A stretch of DNA of 64,000 bases from CAMFLJ01 sp963702555 (GTDB taxonomy: Bacteria > Actinomycetota > Acidimicrobiia > Acidimicrobiales > Acidimicrobilacustridaceae): NCBI GenBank assembly GCA_963702555.1, contig CAVPCW010000011.1, positions 1 to 64,000 on the forward strand. Reading direction: 5' to 3'. The notes under the pieces were generated by a model. It ran no database searches and was not told the origin of the DNA. It saw nothing but the letters and a program-made list of their open reading frames with translations. The position numbers and the translations under genes are program-made. Numbering within the stretch: position 1 is the stretch's first letter; the number at the start of each line of letters is the position of its first letter. This document shows positions 28,274 to 40,165 of this stretch, one piece after another.

Positions 28274-28786
28274 GTGGACGTCGTGCTTCTCCGTTGGCCT
28301 CTCGAACAGGACCGCCGTGACGTGTTGGCGGCACAAGGCCGTCCACGGGTCCTGCTGGTCGAGGGCGACGTGCCCGCGCCCGTGGTCGTCGACTGCGCCG
28401 AGGACTGGGTCCGGATGCCCTCGTCGGAAGCCGACATCGACGCTCGTTGCCGGTCGGTCGCGGAGCGTGCGGTGCAGCACCTCCCCGTCCGGCCGGAGCT
28501 CGACCCCGACGGCGTCCTGCGGTCCGGGCCCGACTGGGTCTCGTTGCCGCCGGTGGAAGCCCGCCTGATGGCCGCGTTGCTCGACCGCTTCGGCGCCGTC
28601 GTCAGCCGCGACCAGCTCGCCCGGGCGGGGTGGCCCAAGGGTGCACCGGGACGCAACGCGCTCGACGTGCACATGCTGCGAGTGCGCCGCCGCATCGCCC
28701 CGCTGGGCCTCGTCATCAAGACGGTGCGGTCGCGTGGCTACCTGCTGGAGTTCGAACCGCAGATGGAGCAGCGCCGGCCCGCCTGA
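28274..28786 (+). CDS. Orphan OmpR-type winged-helix regulator
   Basis: About 170 residues from the GTG at 28274; the frame extends to 28151. The C-terminal half is a clear OmpR/PhoB effector domain (LPPVEARLMAALLDRFGAVVSRDQL, then GRNALDVHMLRVRRRIAPLGLVIKTVRSRGYLLE). The N-terminal half (VVLLRWPLEQDRRDVLAAQG, VLLVEGDVPAPVV) has a few strands but no recognisable receiver acid pocket or phospho-Asp. It may therefore be a constitutive or ligand-controlled regulator. Divergent from the cNMP-binding gene. Confidence 0.75.
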   Translation: MDVVLLRWPLEQDRRDVLAAQGRPRVLLVEGDVPAPVVVDCAEDWVRMPSSEADIDARCRSVAERAVQHLPVRPELDPDGVLRSGPDWVSLPPVEARLMAALLDRFGAVVSRDQLARAGWPKGAPGRNALDVHMLRVRRRIAPLGLVIKTVRSRGYLLEFEPQMEQRRPA

Positions 28787-28814
28787 GCGGTGACGGTGCC
28801 GGGGGGCCGAGGGC

Positions 28815-29573
28815 TCAGCCGGCCTGCTTCTTCACCGCGTCGGCGGCGGCCTTGATGGCCGCGACGTCGCCGAGGGCCCGGTCGAGGGGGGCCTTCTGCT
28901 CGACGGGGCGCATGTCGGCGCCGAGCTCGTAGACGAGCGGCACGCCGGTGGGCAGGTCGAGGCCGGCGATGTCGTCGTCGCTGATGCCCTCGAGGTGCTT
29001 GATGAGGCCCCGCAGGCTGTTGCCGTGGGCCACCACCAGCGTGGTGTGGCCCGCCTTGAGGTCGGGGACGATGTCGTCGAACCAGTACGGCAGCATCCGG
29101 TCCACGACGTCCTTGAGGCACTCGGACGCGGGCAGCACGTCGGGCGGGAGGTCGGCGTAGCGGGGGTCGTTCGCCGGGTGGCGGGGGTCGTCGAGCTCGA
29201 GGGCCGGCGGCGGGGTGTCGTAGCTGCGGCGCCAGACCTTCACCTGGTCGGGGCCGAACTCCTCCGACGCCGCCTTCTTGTCCTGGCCCTGCAGGGCGCC
29301 GTAGTGGCGCTCGTTGAGGCGCCACGAGCGGCGCACGGGGATCCAGAGCCGGCCCATGGCGTCGAGCGCGAGGTTGGCGGTGCGGATGGCGCGGGTCTGC
29401 ATCGAGGTGTGCAGCACGGTGGGCTCGACGCCCTCCGCCGCCATGAGCTCGCCGGCGGCGGTGGCCTCGGCCCGACCCTTGTCGGTCAGGTCGGCGTCGT
29501 ACCAGCCGGTGAAGAGGTTCTCGAGGTTCCAGGTGCTCTGGCCGTGGCGGACCAGCACGAGCGTCGACGTCAT
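28815..29573 (-). CDS. gpmA: 2,3-bisphosphoglycerate-dependent phosphoglycerate mutase
   Basis: 252 residues, interconverting 3- and 2-phosphoglycerate in glycolysis. Catalytic LVLVRHGQSTWN (phospho-His), TSMQTRAIRT, LNERHYGALQGQDKK, and VAHGNSLRGLIKHLEGI with the second His. ATG at 29573 (MTSTLVLVRHG). Normal length for dPGM. Confidence 0.95.
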   Translation of the reverse strand: MTSTLVLVRHGQSTWNLENLFTGWYDADLTDKGRAEATAAGELMAAEGVEPTVLHTSMQTRAIRTANLALDAMGRLWIPVRRSWRLNERHYGALQGQDKKAASEEFGPDQVKVWRRSYDTPPPALELDDPRHPANDPRYADLPPDVLPASECLKDVVDRMLPYWFDDIVPDLKAGHTTLVVAHGNSLRGLIKHLEGISDDDIAGLDLPTGVPLVYELGADMRPVEQKAPLDRALGDVAAIKAAADAVKKQAG

Positions 29574-29597
29574 GGCCTCAGTCTGCCCCACCACCCC

Positions 29598-29647
29598 GAA
29601 CTGGTTGGAATCCCGCTCGCCCTGGCGTGCACAGACCCAACCAGTTC
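29598..29647. repeat. Hairpin repeat family 2, copy 1
   Basis: A 50-bp unit bounded by 10-bp terminal inverted repeats, GAACTGGTTG and CAACCAGTTC, with a 30-base core containing GCGTGCA. It lies in the divergent gpmA-dnaK intergenic region. The same termini occur in a second unit 12 bases away. Confidence 0.7.
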
Positions 29648-29659
29648 ACTCCTACCGCC

Positions 29660-29709
29660 GAACTGGTTGGGTCTGAGACCGCTCCAGCGTGCAGATCCAC
29701 AACCAGTTC
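29660..29709. repeat. Hairpin repeat family 2, copy 2
   Basis: Exactly 50 bp, with the same 10-bp terminal inverted repeats as copy 1 and a related core that again contains GCGTGCA. The pair spacing is 12 bases (ACTCCTACCGCC). Like the family at 51.5 and 52.7 kb in architecture, but unrelated in sequence. Confidence 0.7.
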
Positions 29710-29758
29710 GGCGCCCGACGAGATTTTCCGGTGCGGGAATGTCAGGCTGGAGGAAGAA

Positions 29759-29779
29759 GTTGCTAACATCACACTCAAG
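29759..29779 (+). promoter_or_regulatory. Possible HspR (HAIR-like) site upstream of dnaK
   Basis: ACTCAAG at 29773-29779 is an exact right half of the HspR HAIR consensus (CTTGAGT-N7-ACTCAAG). The left half at the correct spacing, GTTGCTA, keeps only TTG. It lies about 90 bases before dnaK, and hspR is in this operon, so control by HspR is plausible but the site is weak. Confidence 0.35.
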
Positions 29780-29864
29780 TTTCCTGGTGGTCAGCTGTGA
29801 ACCTACAGCCCACGCCCGCCAGGGCCCCACCTGAGCACAATCCCCCTGACACAGGAGCCACACC

Positions 29865-31706
<1,842 letters not shown>

Positions 31707-31708
31707 TC

Positions 31709-32260
31709 GTGGCCCACACCGAGGGGCAGGCCGCCGGCGACGAGCCGGCGGCCCCGCCCGCCCCTGACGATCCGCTGGCCGGCTTCGACGAGCAGGCGCT
31801 CGTCGACGCCGAGGCCGAGGTGGCCGCCGAGATCGACTCCGACCTCGACGCCGCCGTGCTGCTGGCCGAGCGCGACGACTTCCGCGACACCCTCCTGCGG
31901 GTGAAGGCGGAGTTCGACAACTACAAGAAGCGGGTCGCCCGCGACGAGGTCGAGCTGCGCGAGCGCGCCGCTGCCGGCCTCGCCGAGAAGCTGCTGGTGG
32001 TGCTCGACGCGTGCGACGCCGCCGTCGGCCACGGGGCGACCGATGTGGAACCGATCGCGAAGATGCTGGGCGAGCTGCTCGAGCGTGAGGGCCTGGTCCG
32101 CCTGGCCCCCGCCGACGAGCCGTTCGACCCCAACCTGCACGACGCGGTCATGCACGAGCCCGGCGACGGGGGAGAGGCCCTCGTGGTCGAGACCCTGCGC
32201 ACGGGTTACGAGTGGAAGGGCCGGGTCCTGCGCCCGGCCATGGTGAAGGTCAGGGGTTAG
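31709..32260 (+). CDS. grpE: Nucleotide exchange factor GrpE
   Basis: 183 residues: acidic N-terminal tail, long helix (LLAERDDFRDTLLRVKAEFDNYKKRVARDEVELRERA), and the C-terminal beta domain PNLHDAVMHEP...VVETLRTGYEWKGRVLRPAMVKV, which is diagnostic of GrpE. It releases ADP from DnaK. GTG start two bases after the dnaK stop. Confidence 0.95.
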   Translation: MAHTEGQAAGDEPAAPPAPDDPLAGFDEQALVDAEAEVAAEIDSDLDAAVLLAERDDFRDTLLRVKAEFDNYKKRVARDEVELRERAAAGLAEKLLVVLDACDAAVGHGATDVEPIAKMLGELLEREGLVRLAPADEPFDPNLHDAVMHEPGDGGEALVVETLRTGYEWKGRVLRPAMVKVRG

Positions 32261-33412
32261 TGACGGCACAGCGCGAGTGGTTCGAGAAGGACTACTACAA
32301 GGTCCTCGGCGTCTCGGAGAAGGCGACGCCGAAGGAGATCACGCGCGCCTACCGGAAGCTGGCGCGGGAGCTCCACCCCGACGCCAACCCCGACGACCCC
32401 TCCGCCGAGGAGCGCTTCAAGGAGGTCGCCTCCGCCTACGACGTCGTGGGCGACGAGGCCAAGCGCAAGGAGTACGACGAGGTCCGCAAGCTCGGCCCCA
32501 TGGGGGGCATGGGCTTCGGCGGTGGCCAGGGCCCGGGCGGGTTCGGGCCCGGCGGCGGCGCCCCGGGGGGCTTCGGCTTCCAGGGCGCCGACATCGGCGA
32601 CCTCCTCGGCGGCCTGTTCGGTGGCGGCGGCCGCCGTGGTCGGGGCGGCGCGCCCCGGGGCACCGGCCCGCAGCGCGGCAGCGACCTCGAGGCCGAGCTG
32701 CACCTGCCGTTCCGCGAGGCCGTCGCGGGCGTCACCACCACCCTCCACCTCACCAGCGACATGCCGTGCAGCACCTGCCACGGCTCCGGCGCCCGTCCGG
32801 GCAGCGGTCCGACCACCTGTCAGAACTGCAGCGGTCGCGGCGTGCTCGACGACAACCAGGGCATGTTCTCGTTCTCCACGCCCTGCCCGGCGTGCGGTGG
32901 CTCGGGCTCGGTCATCACCGACCCCTGCTCCACGTGCCGCGGCTCGGGCATCGAGCGGCGGCCGCGCGAGGTCAAGGTCCGCATCCCCGCCGGCGTCTCC
33001 GACGGCCAGCGCATCCGGCTCAAGGGCCGGGGTGGTGCCGGCCGCAACGGCGGCCCGGCCGGCGACCTGTTCGTCATCGTCCACGTCGAGCACGACGCGG
33101 TGTTCGGCCGCGACGGCCAGAACCTCACGCTCGTCGTGCCGGTCACCTTCGCCGAGGCCACCCTCGGCACCAAGCTCACCGTGCCCACCCTCGACGGCGC
33201 CACGGTCACCCTGAAGATCCCCGAGGGCACGCCGTCGGGCAAGGTCTTCCGGGTGAAGGGGCGCGGCGTCGAGACCAAGAAGGTCACGCGGCGACCTGCT
33301 GGTCACCGTGCAGGTCACGGTGCCGACCCATCTCACCGACGAGCAGCGGCAGGCGGTCGAGGCGCTCGCCGACACCCTTCCCGCTGCCGCACGAGAGCAC
33401 CTGGGGGTGTAG
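32260..33412 (+). CDS. dnaJ: Chaperone DnaJ, frameshifted near the 3' end
   Basis: About 383 residues once one +1 break is repaired. J-domain with HPD (ELHPDANPDD), Gly/Phe-rich linker, four CxxCxGxG zinc repeats (CSTCHGSGA, CQNCSGRG, CPACGGSG, CSTCRGSG), and the C-terminal substrate domains. The original frame goes wrong at about 33288 (ACGCGGCGAC, where one base is extra). After repair the tail reads GDLLVTVQVTVPTHLTDEQR and stops at 33412, four bases before hspR. GTG start overlaps the grpE stop by one base. An essential partner gene, so a sequencing indel is likely. Confidence 0.93.
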
Positions 33413-33415
33413 CCG

Positions 33416-33838
33416 ATGCCGATGGACCCGAACGATCCCCGGGCCGCCCAGATCCGGGCGGTCTACGTCATCTCCGTGGCCGCCGAGCTGGCGGGCGTGC
33501 ACCCGCAGACCCTGCGCATCTACGAGCGCAAGGGCCTGCTCGAGCCGGCCCGCACCCAGGGCGGCAGCCGCCGCTACAGCCAGGCCGACATCGACCACCT
33601 GCGCCGCATCCAGTCCCTCACCGACGAGGGCCTGAACCTGGCGGGCGTGAAGCGGGTGCTCGCCCTCGAGGCCCGCGTCGCCGAGCTCGAGGCCGAGCTG
33701 GCCCGCGTGCGCCACGAGGCCGCCGACGCGGTCTCCGAGGCCCACCGCTCCTACCGCCGCGACCTCGTGCCCGTGCGCCAGGCCGTCACCCGCTACGACG
33801 ACGCCGCCACCGTCATCCGCCGCCTCACCGGTCAGTAG
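33416..33838 (+). CDS. hspR: MerR-type heat-shock repressor HspR
   Basis: 140 residues. MerR winged helix (VYVISVAAELAGVHPQTLRIYERKGLLEPARTQGGSRRYSQADI) followed by a coiled coil (VLALEARVAELEAELARVRHEA). Position as the fourth gene of the dnaK operon is typical of actinobacterial HspR, which represses dnaK and clpB with DnaK as corepressor. A second ATG six bases downstream is also possible. Confidence 0.93.
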   Translation: MPMDPNDPRAAQIRAVYVISVAAELAGVHPQTLRIYERKGLLEPARTQGGSRRYSQADIDHLRRIQSLTDEGLNLAGVKRVLALEARVAELEAELARVRHEAADAVSEAHRSYRRDLVPVRQAVTRYDDAATVIRRLTGQ

Positions 33839-33892
33839 CCCGCCGCTCCCTTCTCTCCACCAGAACGGGGAATTCCGGGTTCGGGCGGGAAT

Positions 33893-33921
33893 CAAAGTTG
33901 ACAATGGGATTGTTAACTTTG
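33893..33921. promoter_or_regulatory. Long inverted repeat in the clpB promoter
   Basis: CAAAGTTGACAAT-GGG-ATTGTTAACTTTG, a 13-bp inverted repeat with one mismatch, lies about 40 bases before clpB in an unusually AT-rich patch and contains a TTGACA -35-like hexamer. It is probably a heat-shock operator, but it does not match the classical HAIR or CIRCE sequences. Confidence 0.6.
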
Positions 33922-33960
33922 AGGAACGCACCACCCTCTTGAAGGAGAGACGCCGCAGAC

Positions 33961-36441
<2,481 letters not shown>

Positions 36442-36443
36442 GG

Positions 36444-36460
36444 CCGACCGAGGGGGTCGG
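36444..36460 (+). terminator. Possible clpB terminator
   Basis: CCGACC-GAGGG-GGTCGG, a 6-bp stem starting two bases after the clpB stop codon. The rest of 36442-36615 shows no gene; a weak promoter-like TTGGTA and TATAGG pair occurs at about 36589-36616. Confidence 0.4.
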
Positions 36461-36615
36461 GTGGTGCCGAACCGCCCGGCCCCTTCGCCGCGCTCCGTGG
36501 TGGTCAGAATCGACCACTCTTCGTGGGTCATCTGGACTATTCCGTGAAATTCAGCGGAAGAGCCGTGTCGAAGTAGTCACCCAGAGCGTTGGTACTAGTG
36601 TCGTCACCACTATAG

Positions 36616-36774
36616 GTGGCGGCTGGGGAGCGTTGATCCGCCGGCGACGAACTGGTCGCTTGAGCCGTGCGGGGAGTGAGAGCGAAACCGGCCCCAGACC
36701 GATCGGTGCCCACCGATCGACGGTCTGGCCGTCGATCGAGGGGCACCGGGACACTCTCCCGGAAGAAGGCTCCC
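36616..36774 (+). ncRNA. Structured leader RNA 1 (candidate riboswitch) of the first LPYTG gene
   Basis: A leader of about 160 nt, nearly identical to the one at 37774-37935. Predicted stems: closing stem GGGAGC (36626-36631) with GCTCCC (36769-36774), abutting the ATG and touching the AGAAGG Shine-Dalgarno; GCGAC/GTCGC (36644/36655); GCCCC/GGGGC (36691/36740); a long hairpin 36696-36726; and CCGGG-ACACTCT-CCCGG (36746-36762). Differences from the second copy keep these pairs through wobble changes. The order GTTGATCC, GAACTGG, GGGGAGTGA, GACACTCTCCCGG faintly follows the c-di-AMP ydaO riboswitch; that assignment is tentative. Confidence 0.55.
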
Positions 36775-37545
36775 ATGACGTTCAACGACTCTCTCCGCCG
36801 AACGGCCCTCGGCCTGGCGGCCACGACCATGCTGGTCGGCGGCTCCCTCGGCTTCGTCGCCGCGGCCACCACCGCTGGCGCTGCCGATGGCGTCTCGGCC
36901 CCCGTGTCGGTCAACACGATCGCACTCCACAACAACACCGCCGAGGCGGACACCGACTGCCCGGTCGGCGGCGCCGCCTACTGGCACTTCGTGTTCGCCC
37001 CGAACGACGACTCGGCCTCGTTCACGTCGATCACCCTGAACCTCAAGACCGGCGAATCGACGAGCGAGAGCCTCACCTTCAGCGGTGCGGCCATCGTCCC
37101 GAACGGCACCCAGACCGACAACGTGTTCGTCGCGGTCCCGGCGGGTCACACCCTCACCGACCTGCTGCTCACCGGCTCGTCGGCCGCCTACACCGGTGTG
37201 GCTCCGAACCTCTTCAACCTGAGCCACACCTGCTCCGGAACCGTCGGGACGACGACCACGACGGCGCCCGAGGGGACCACGACCACGACGGCGCCCGAGG
37301 AGACGACCACCACGACGGCGCCCGAGGAGACCACCACGACCGTCGAGGTGCTCGGCACGGTCCAGACCACCGCCGCTCCGACCACCGTCGCCGAGGTCAT
37401 GGGCGCCGTGCAGGTCAACGGTGAGCTCCCGTACACCGGCACCAACACCTCAGGCATGGTCGCCGCCGGCCTCGCCGTCCTGCTCGGTGGCGCCCTCCTC
37501 GTCGGCCTGGCCCGCACCAAGGGCCGCCACCTCGGCGAGCAGTAG
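36775..37545 (+). CDS. LPYTG cell-wall-anchored surface protein 1
   Basis: 256 residues. N-terminal Arg-Arg and hydrophobic signal peptide (TALGLAATTMLVGGSLGFVAA), an ectodomain of about 110 residues with two Cys (DTDCPVGGAAYWHFVFAP and LSHTCSG), then a Thr-rich linker with repeated TTTTTAPE units, and a sorting signal LPYTG, hydrophobic helix and basic tail. It should be anchored to peptidoglycan by a sortase; none lies in the window. The ectodomain is shared with the next gene, including IVPNGTQTDNVFVAVPAGHTLTD, but I recognise no named family. Translation probably depends on the structured leader. Confidence 0.85.
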   Translation: MTFNDSLRRTALGLAATTMLVGGSLGFVAAATTAGAADGVSAPVSVNTIALHNNTAEADTDCPVGGAAYWHFVFAPNDDSASFTSITLNLKTGESTSESLTFSGAAIVPNGTQTDNVFVAVPAGHTLTDLLLTGSSAAYTGVAPNLFNLSHTCSGTVGTTTTTAPEGTTTTTAPEETTTTTAPEETTTTVEVLGTVQTTAAPTTVAEVMGAVQVNGELPYTGTNTSGMVAAGLAVLLGGALLVGLARTKGRHLGEQ

Positions 37546-37577
37546 TCCCTGGCGACCGGGGCCACCGGCCCCGGGGC

Positions 37578-37655
37578 GGGCGGAGCGGTCACTCCGCCAG
37601 CCGTGACCAGAACAGAACGAGAGGGGCGACCGGTCCGGGCCGGTCGTCCCTCTCG
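37578..37655 (+). terminator. Tandem hairpin terminators after the first LPYTG gene
   Basis: Two hairpins: GGCGGAG/CTCCGCC at 37578-37597, and a 16-bp stem CGAGAGGGGCGACCGG with its complement (one G-T pair) at 37618-37655. The stretch 37656-37773 holds no gene. Confidence 0.7.
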
Positions 37656-37773
37656 CGAGTCAGGCCTCTGGTCGCGACGTCGGCGATCACTTGCCATCCC
37701 GCCGGGACCCGAGGGCGACGGACGGTTCCCAGGCACCCGTGAGGGTGCTTGTGACGCGCTGTCACCGGTCAGC

Positions 37774-37935
37774 GGTGGCGGTTGGGGAGCGTTGATCCGC
37801 CCGGCGATGAACTGGTCGCTTGAGCCGTGCGGGGAGTGAGAGCGAAACCGGCCCCGGACCGATCGGTACCCACCGGTCGACGGTCTCGGCCGCCGCCCGT
37901 GGGGTACCGGGACACTCTCCCGGAAGAAGGTTCCC
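37774..37935 (+). ncRNA. Structured leader RNA 2 (candidate riboswitch) of the second LPYTG gene
   Basis: Second copy of the 160-nt leader. The closing stem GGGAGC (37785-37790) pairs with GTTCCC (37930-37935), where C to U turns a G-C into a G-U pair. GCGAT (37804) still pairs with GTCGC (37815), and the ATCGGT/ACCGGT and GCCCC/GGGGT stems also survive by wobble. AGAAGG and the CCGGG-ACACTCT-CCCGG hairpin before the ATG are unchanged. Conservation of this non-coding stretch is much higher than in the flanking DNA and supports an RNA function. Confidence 0.55.
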
Positions 37936-38757
37936 ATGTCCGCACTCTCGTCCCTCCGCCGCACGGCCGTCGGCGTCACCGCCAGCGTCCTGCTGGTCGG
38001 TGGCGCGCTCGGCTTCGCCGCCGCGGCCGGCAACGTCGGCGCCGAGGTGGCCGCCCCGGCCGCCCTTCCCGCCGGTGCCATCGCCCTCAACAACAGCCAG
38101 GCTTCCGCCGAGGAGGAGTGCCCCGACGACGGCTTCGCCTACTGGCACTTCATCCTGGCGCCGAGCAACAACGTGTACTCCTTCACCGTCACCTCGCTCG
38201 AGCTGACGACCTCCCCCGGGCCCGGTAACGAGGTCGTGACCTTCACCGGCCCGGCGATCGTCCCCAACGGGAGCCAGACCGACAACGTGTTCGTCGCCGT
38301 CCCTGCTGGTCACACCCTGACCGACATCGTGCTCGGCGACAGCTCGTACGCGCTGTACTCGGGAGGCACTACGCCGCCGACCAACTTCACGCTCAGCCAC
38401 ACCTGCCCGGGCGTGGTCCCGACGACCACCACGACGTCGACGTCCTCGACCACGTCGACGACGTCCACCACTTCCACGTCCACCACTTCGACCTCCACCA
38501 CTTCGACGACGGCTCCGGAGATCACGACGACGACCGCGCAGGCCACGACGACCACCGAGGCCGAGGTGCTGGGCACCGTGCAGACCACGCCGGACACCGC
38601 CGCCGAGGTCCTCGGCTCGGTGCAGGTCGAGGGCGAGCTGCCCTACACCGGCACCGACAGCTCCGGCCTCGCCGTCGTCGGCCTCTCGGTCGTCGCCGGG
38701 GGCGCGGTCCTGGTGCTGGTGGCCCGTTCCCGGGCCGCTCGCCTCACCGAGCGCTAG
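37936..38757 (+). CDS. LPYTG cell-wall-anchored surface protein 2
   Basis: 273 residues and paralogous to the preceding gene: signal peptide (TAVGVTASVLLVGGALGFAAAA), a two-Cys ectodomain (EEECPDDGFAYWHFILAP; LSHTCPG) with the shared IVPNGSQTDNVFVAVPAGHTL, a long Thr/Ser-only linker (TSTTS units), the EVLGTVQTT / EVLGSVQVEGELPYTG end, a hydrophobic helix and an Arg-rich tail. A tandem duplication that carried its leader along. The linker would be extended and possibly glycosylated. Ectodomain function unknown. Confidence 0.85.
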   Translation: MSALSSLRRTAVGVTASVLLVGGALGFAAAAGNVGAEVAAPAALPAGAIALNNSQASAEEECPDDGFAYWHFILAPSNNVYSFTVTSLELTTSPGPGNEVVTFTGPAIVPNGSQTDNVFVAVPAGHTLTDIVLGDSSYALYSGGTTPPTNFTLSHTCPGVVPTTTTTSTSSTTSTTSTTSTSTTSTSTTSTTAPEITTTTAQATTTTEAEVLGTVQTTPDTAAEVLGSVQVEGELPYTGTDSSGLAVVGLSVVAGGAVLVLVARSRAARLTER

Positions 38758-38883
38758 TCGCGGTCGAGGGCGAGATCGATCGCCCTTCGATCGCCAGGCG
38801 CGGAACGACTACTGTTTCCCGGTTCCCTCGGGAGCAGGTGCCGGGCGCTCGCGCGGGCACGACCAGCTATCAAGGAGCACGCC

Positions 38884-40165
38884 GTGCCAGCCACCGTCGT
38901 CGTCGGAACCCAATGGGGTGACGAGGGGAAGGGCAAGTTCACCGATCTCGTCGCCAAGGAGATGCACCTCGTGGTGCGCTACCAGGGCGGCCACAACGCC
39001 GGTCACACGATCGTCGTCGACGGTGAGAGCTTCGCCCTGCAGCTCGTGCCCAGCGGGATCCTCTACGACCACATCACCCCGGTGATCGGCAACGGCGTCG
39101 TCGTCGACCCCCGTGTGCTGCTCGCCGAGCTCGACGTGCTCGCCGCCAAGGGCGTCGACACCAGCCGGCTCAAGGTCAGCGGCAACGCGCACCTGATCCT
39201 CCCGTACCACCAGGAGCTCGACAAGCTCACCGAGCGGCGCCTCGGCAAGAACAAGGTCGGCACCACCAAGCGCGGCATCGGCCCGGCCTACGCCGACAAG
39301 GCGTCCCGCGTGGGCCTGCGGGTGCAGGACCTCCTCGACCCCAAGATCTTCCGCGAGAAGCTCGACGGGGTGCTGAAGGAGAAGAACGCCATCCTGGCGA
39401 AGGTGTTCAACCAGCTCCCGCTCGACGCCGACGAGATCGCCGACGTCTACCTGGGCCAGTGCGCCCCCCGCATGGAGCCGATGATCACCGACTCGGTGAA
39501 CCTCGTCCACGACGCCCTCGAGGCCGGCCAGGAGGTGCTCCTCGAAGGGGCCCAGGCCACCTTCCTCGACCTCGACCACGGCACGTACCCGTTCGTCACC
39601 TCGTCGAACCCGGTCGCCGGCGGCGCCTGCACCGGTGCCGGCATCGGGCCCCGCTACATCGACCGGGTCATCGGCATCGCCAAGGCGTACGTCACCCGCG
39701 TCGGGTGCCGGCCCGTTCCCGACCGAGCTGTTCGACGAGATCGGCGAGCACCTCGTCGACGTCGGCCACGAGTACGGCACCAACACCGGCCGCCGGCGCC
39801 GCACCGGCTGGTTCGACGCGGTGATGCTGCGCCACGCCGTGCGCCTCAACTCCCTCTCGGAGCTGGCCCTCACCAAGCTCGACGTGCTCGACACGCTCGA
39901 CACCGTGAAGGTCTGCGTCGCCTACGACGTCGACGGAGAGCGGGTCACGCACCTGCCGTACCACCAGTCGGTGCTGCACAAGGCGAAGCCCGTCTACGAG
40001 GAGCTCCCCGGCTGGAAGACCGACCTCTCCAAGCTGACCCGGCGCGACCAGCTCCCGAAGGAGGCCCTCGACTACGTGGCCTTCCTGGGCGAGCAGGTCG
40101 GCGTGCCGATCAGCCTCGTCGGTGTCGGCCCGGGCCGCGACCAGTTCCTGCACTTCGACAGCTGA
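38884..40165 (+). CDS. purA: Adenylosuccinate synthetase, frameshifted
   Basis: About 426 residues after one +1 break is repaired; joins IMP and aspartate with GTP to adenylosuccinate. N-terminal VVVGTQWGDEGKGKFTDLVAKE with the GTP-binding loop, GHNAGHTIV, TTKRGIGPAYADKASR, and, in the second frame, GAGPFPTEL, TGRRRRTGWFD and PKEALDYVAFLGEQVGVP. The frame changes at about 39708 (CGGGTGCC where one G appears extra). GTG start with AAGGAG in front. Its stop overlaps purD by one base. Confidence 0.93.

Noticed and set aside
29753..29785. Canonical HAIR or CIRCE operator for dnaK
   Set aside because: Only the right HAIR half is present and the CIRCE consensus is absent, so it is listed as a weak possibility rather than a clear site.
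36616..37935. Leader as a c-di-GMP (GEMM) or cobalamin riboswitch
   Set aside because: The invariant GEMM blocks (GGGCAAACC, GGGACGCAAAGC) and the B12 box are absent. The weak order similarity to ydaO is noted, but not claimed as identity.
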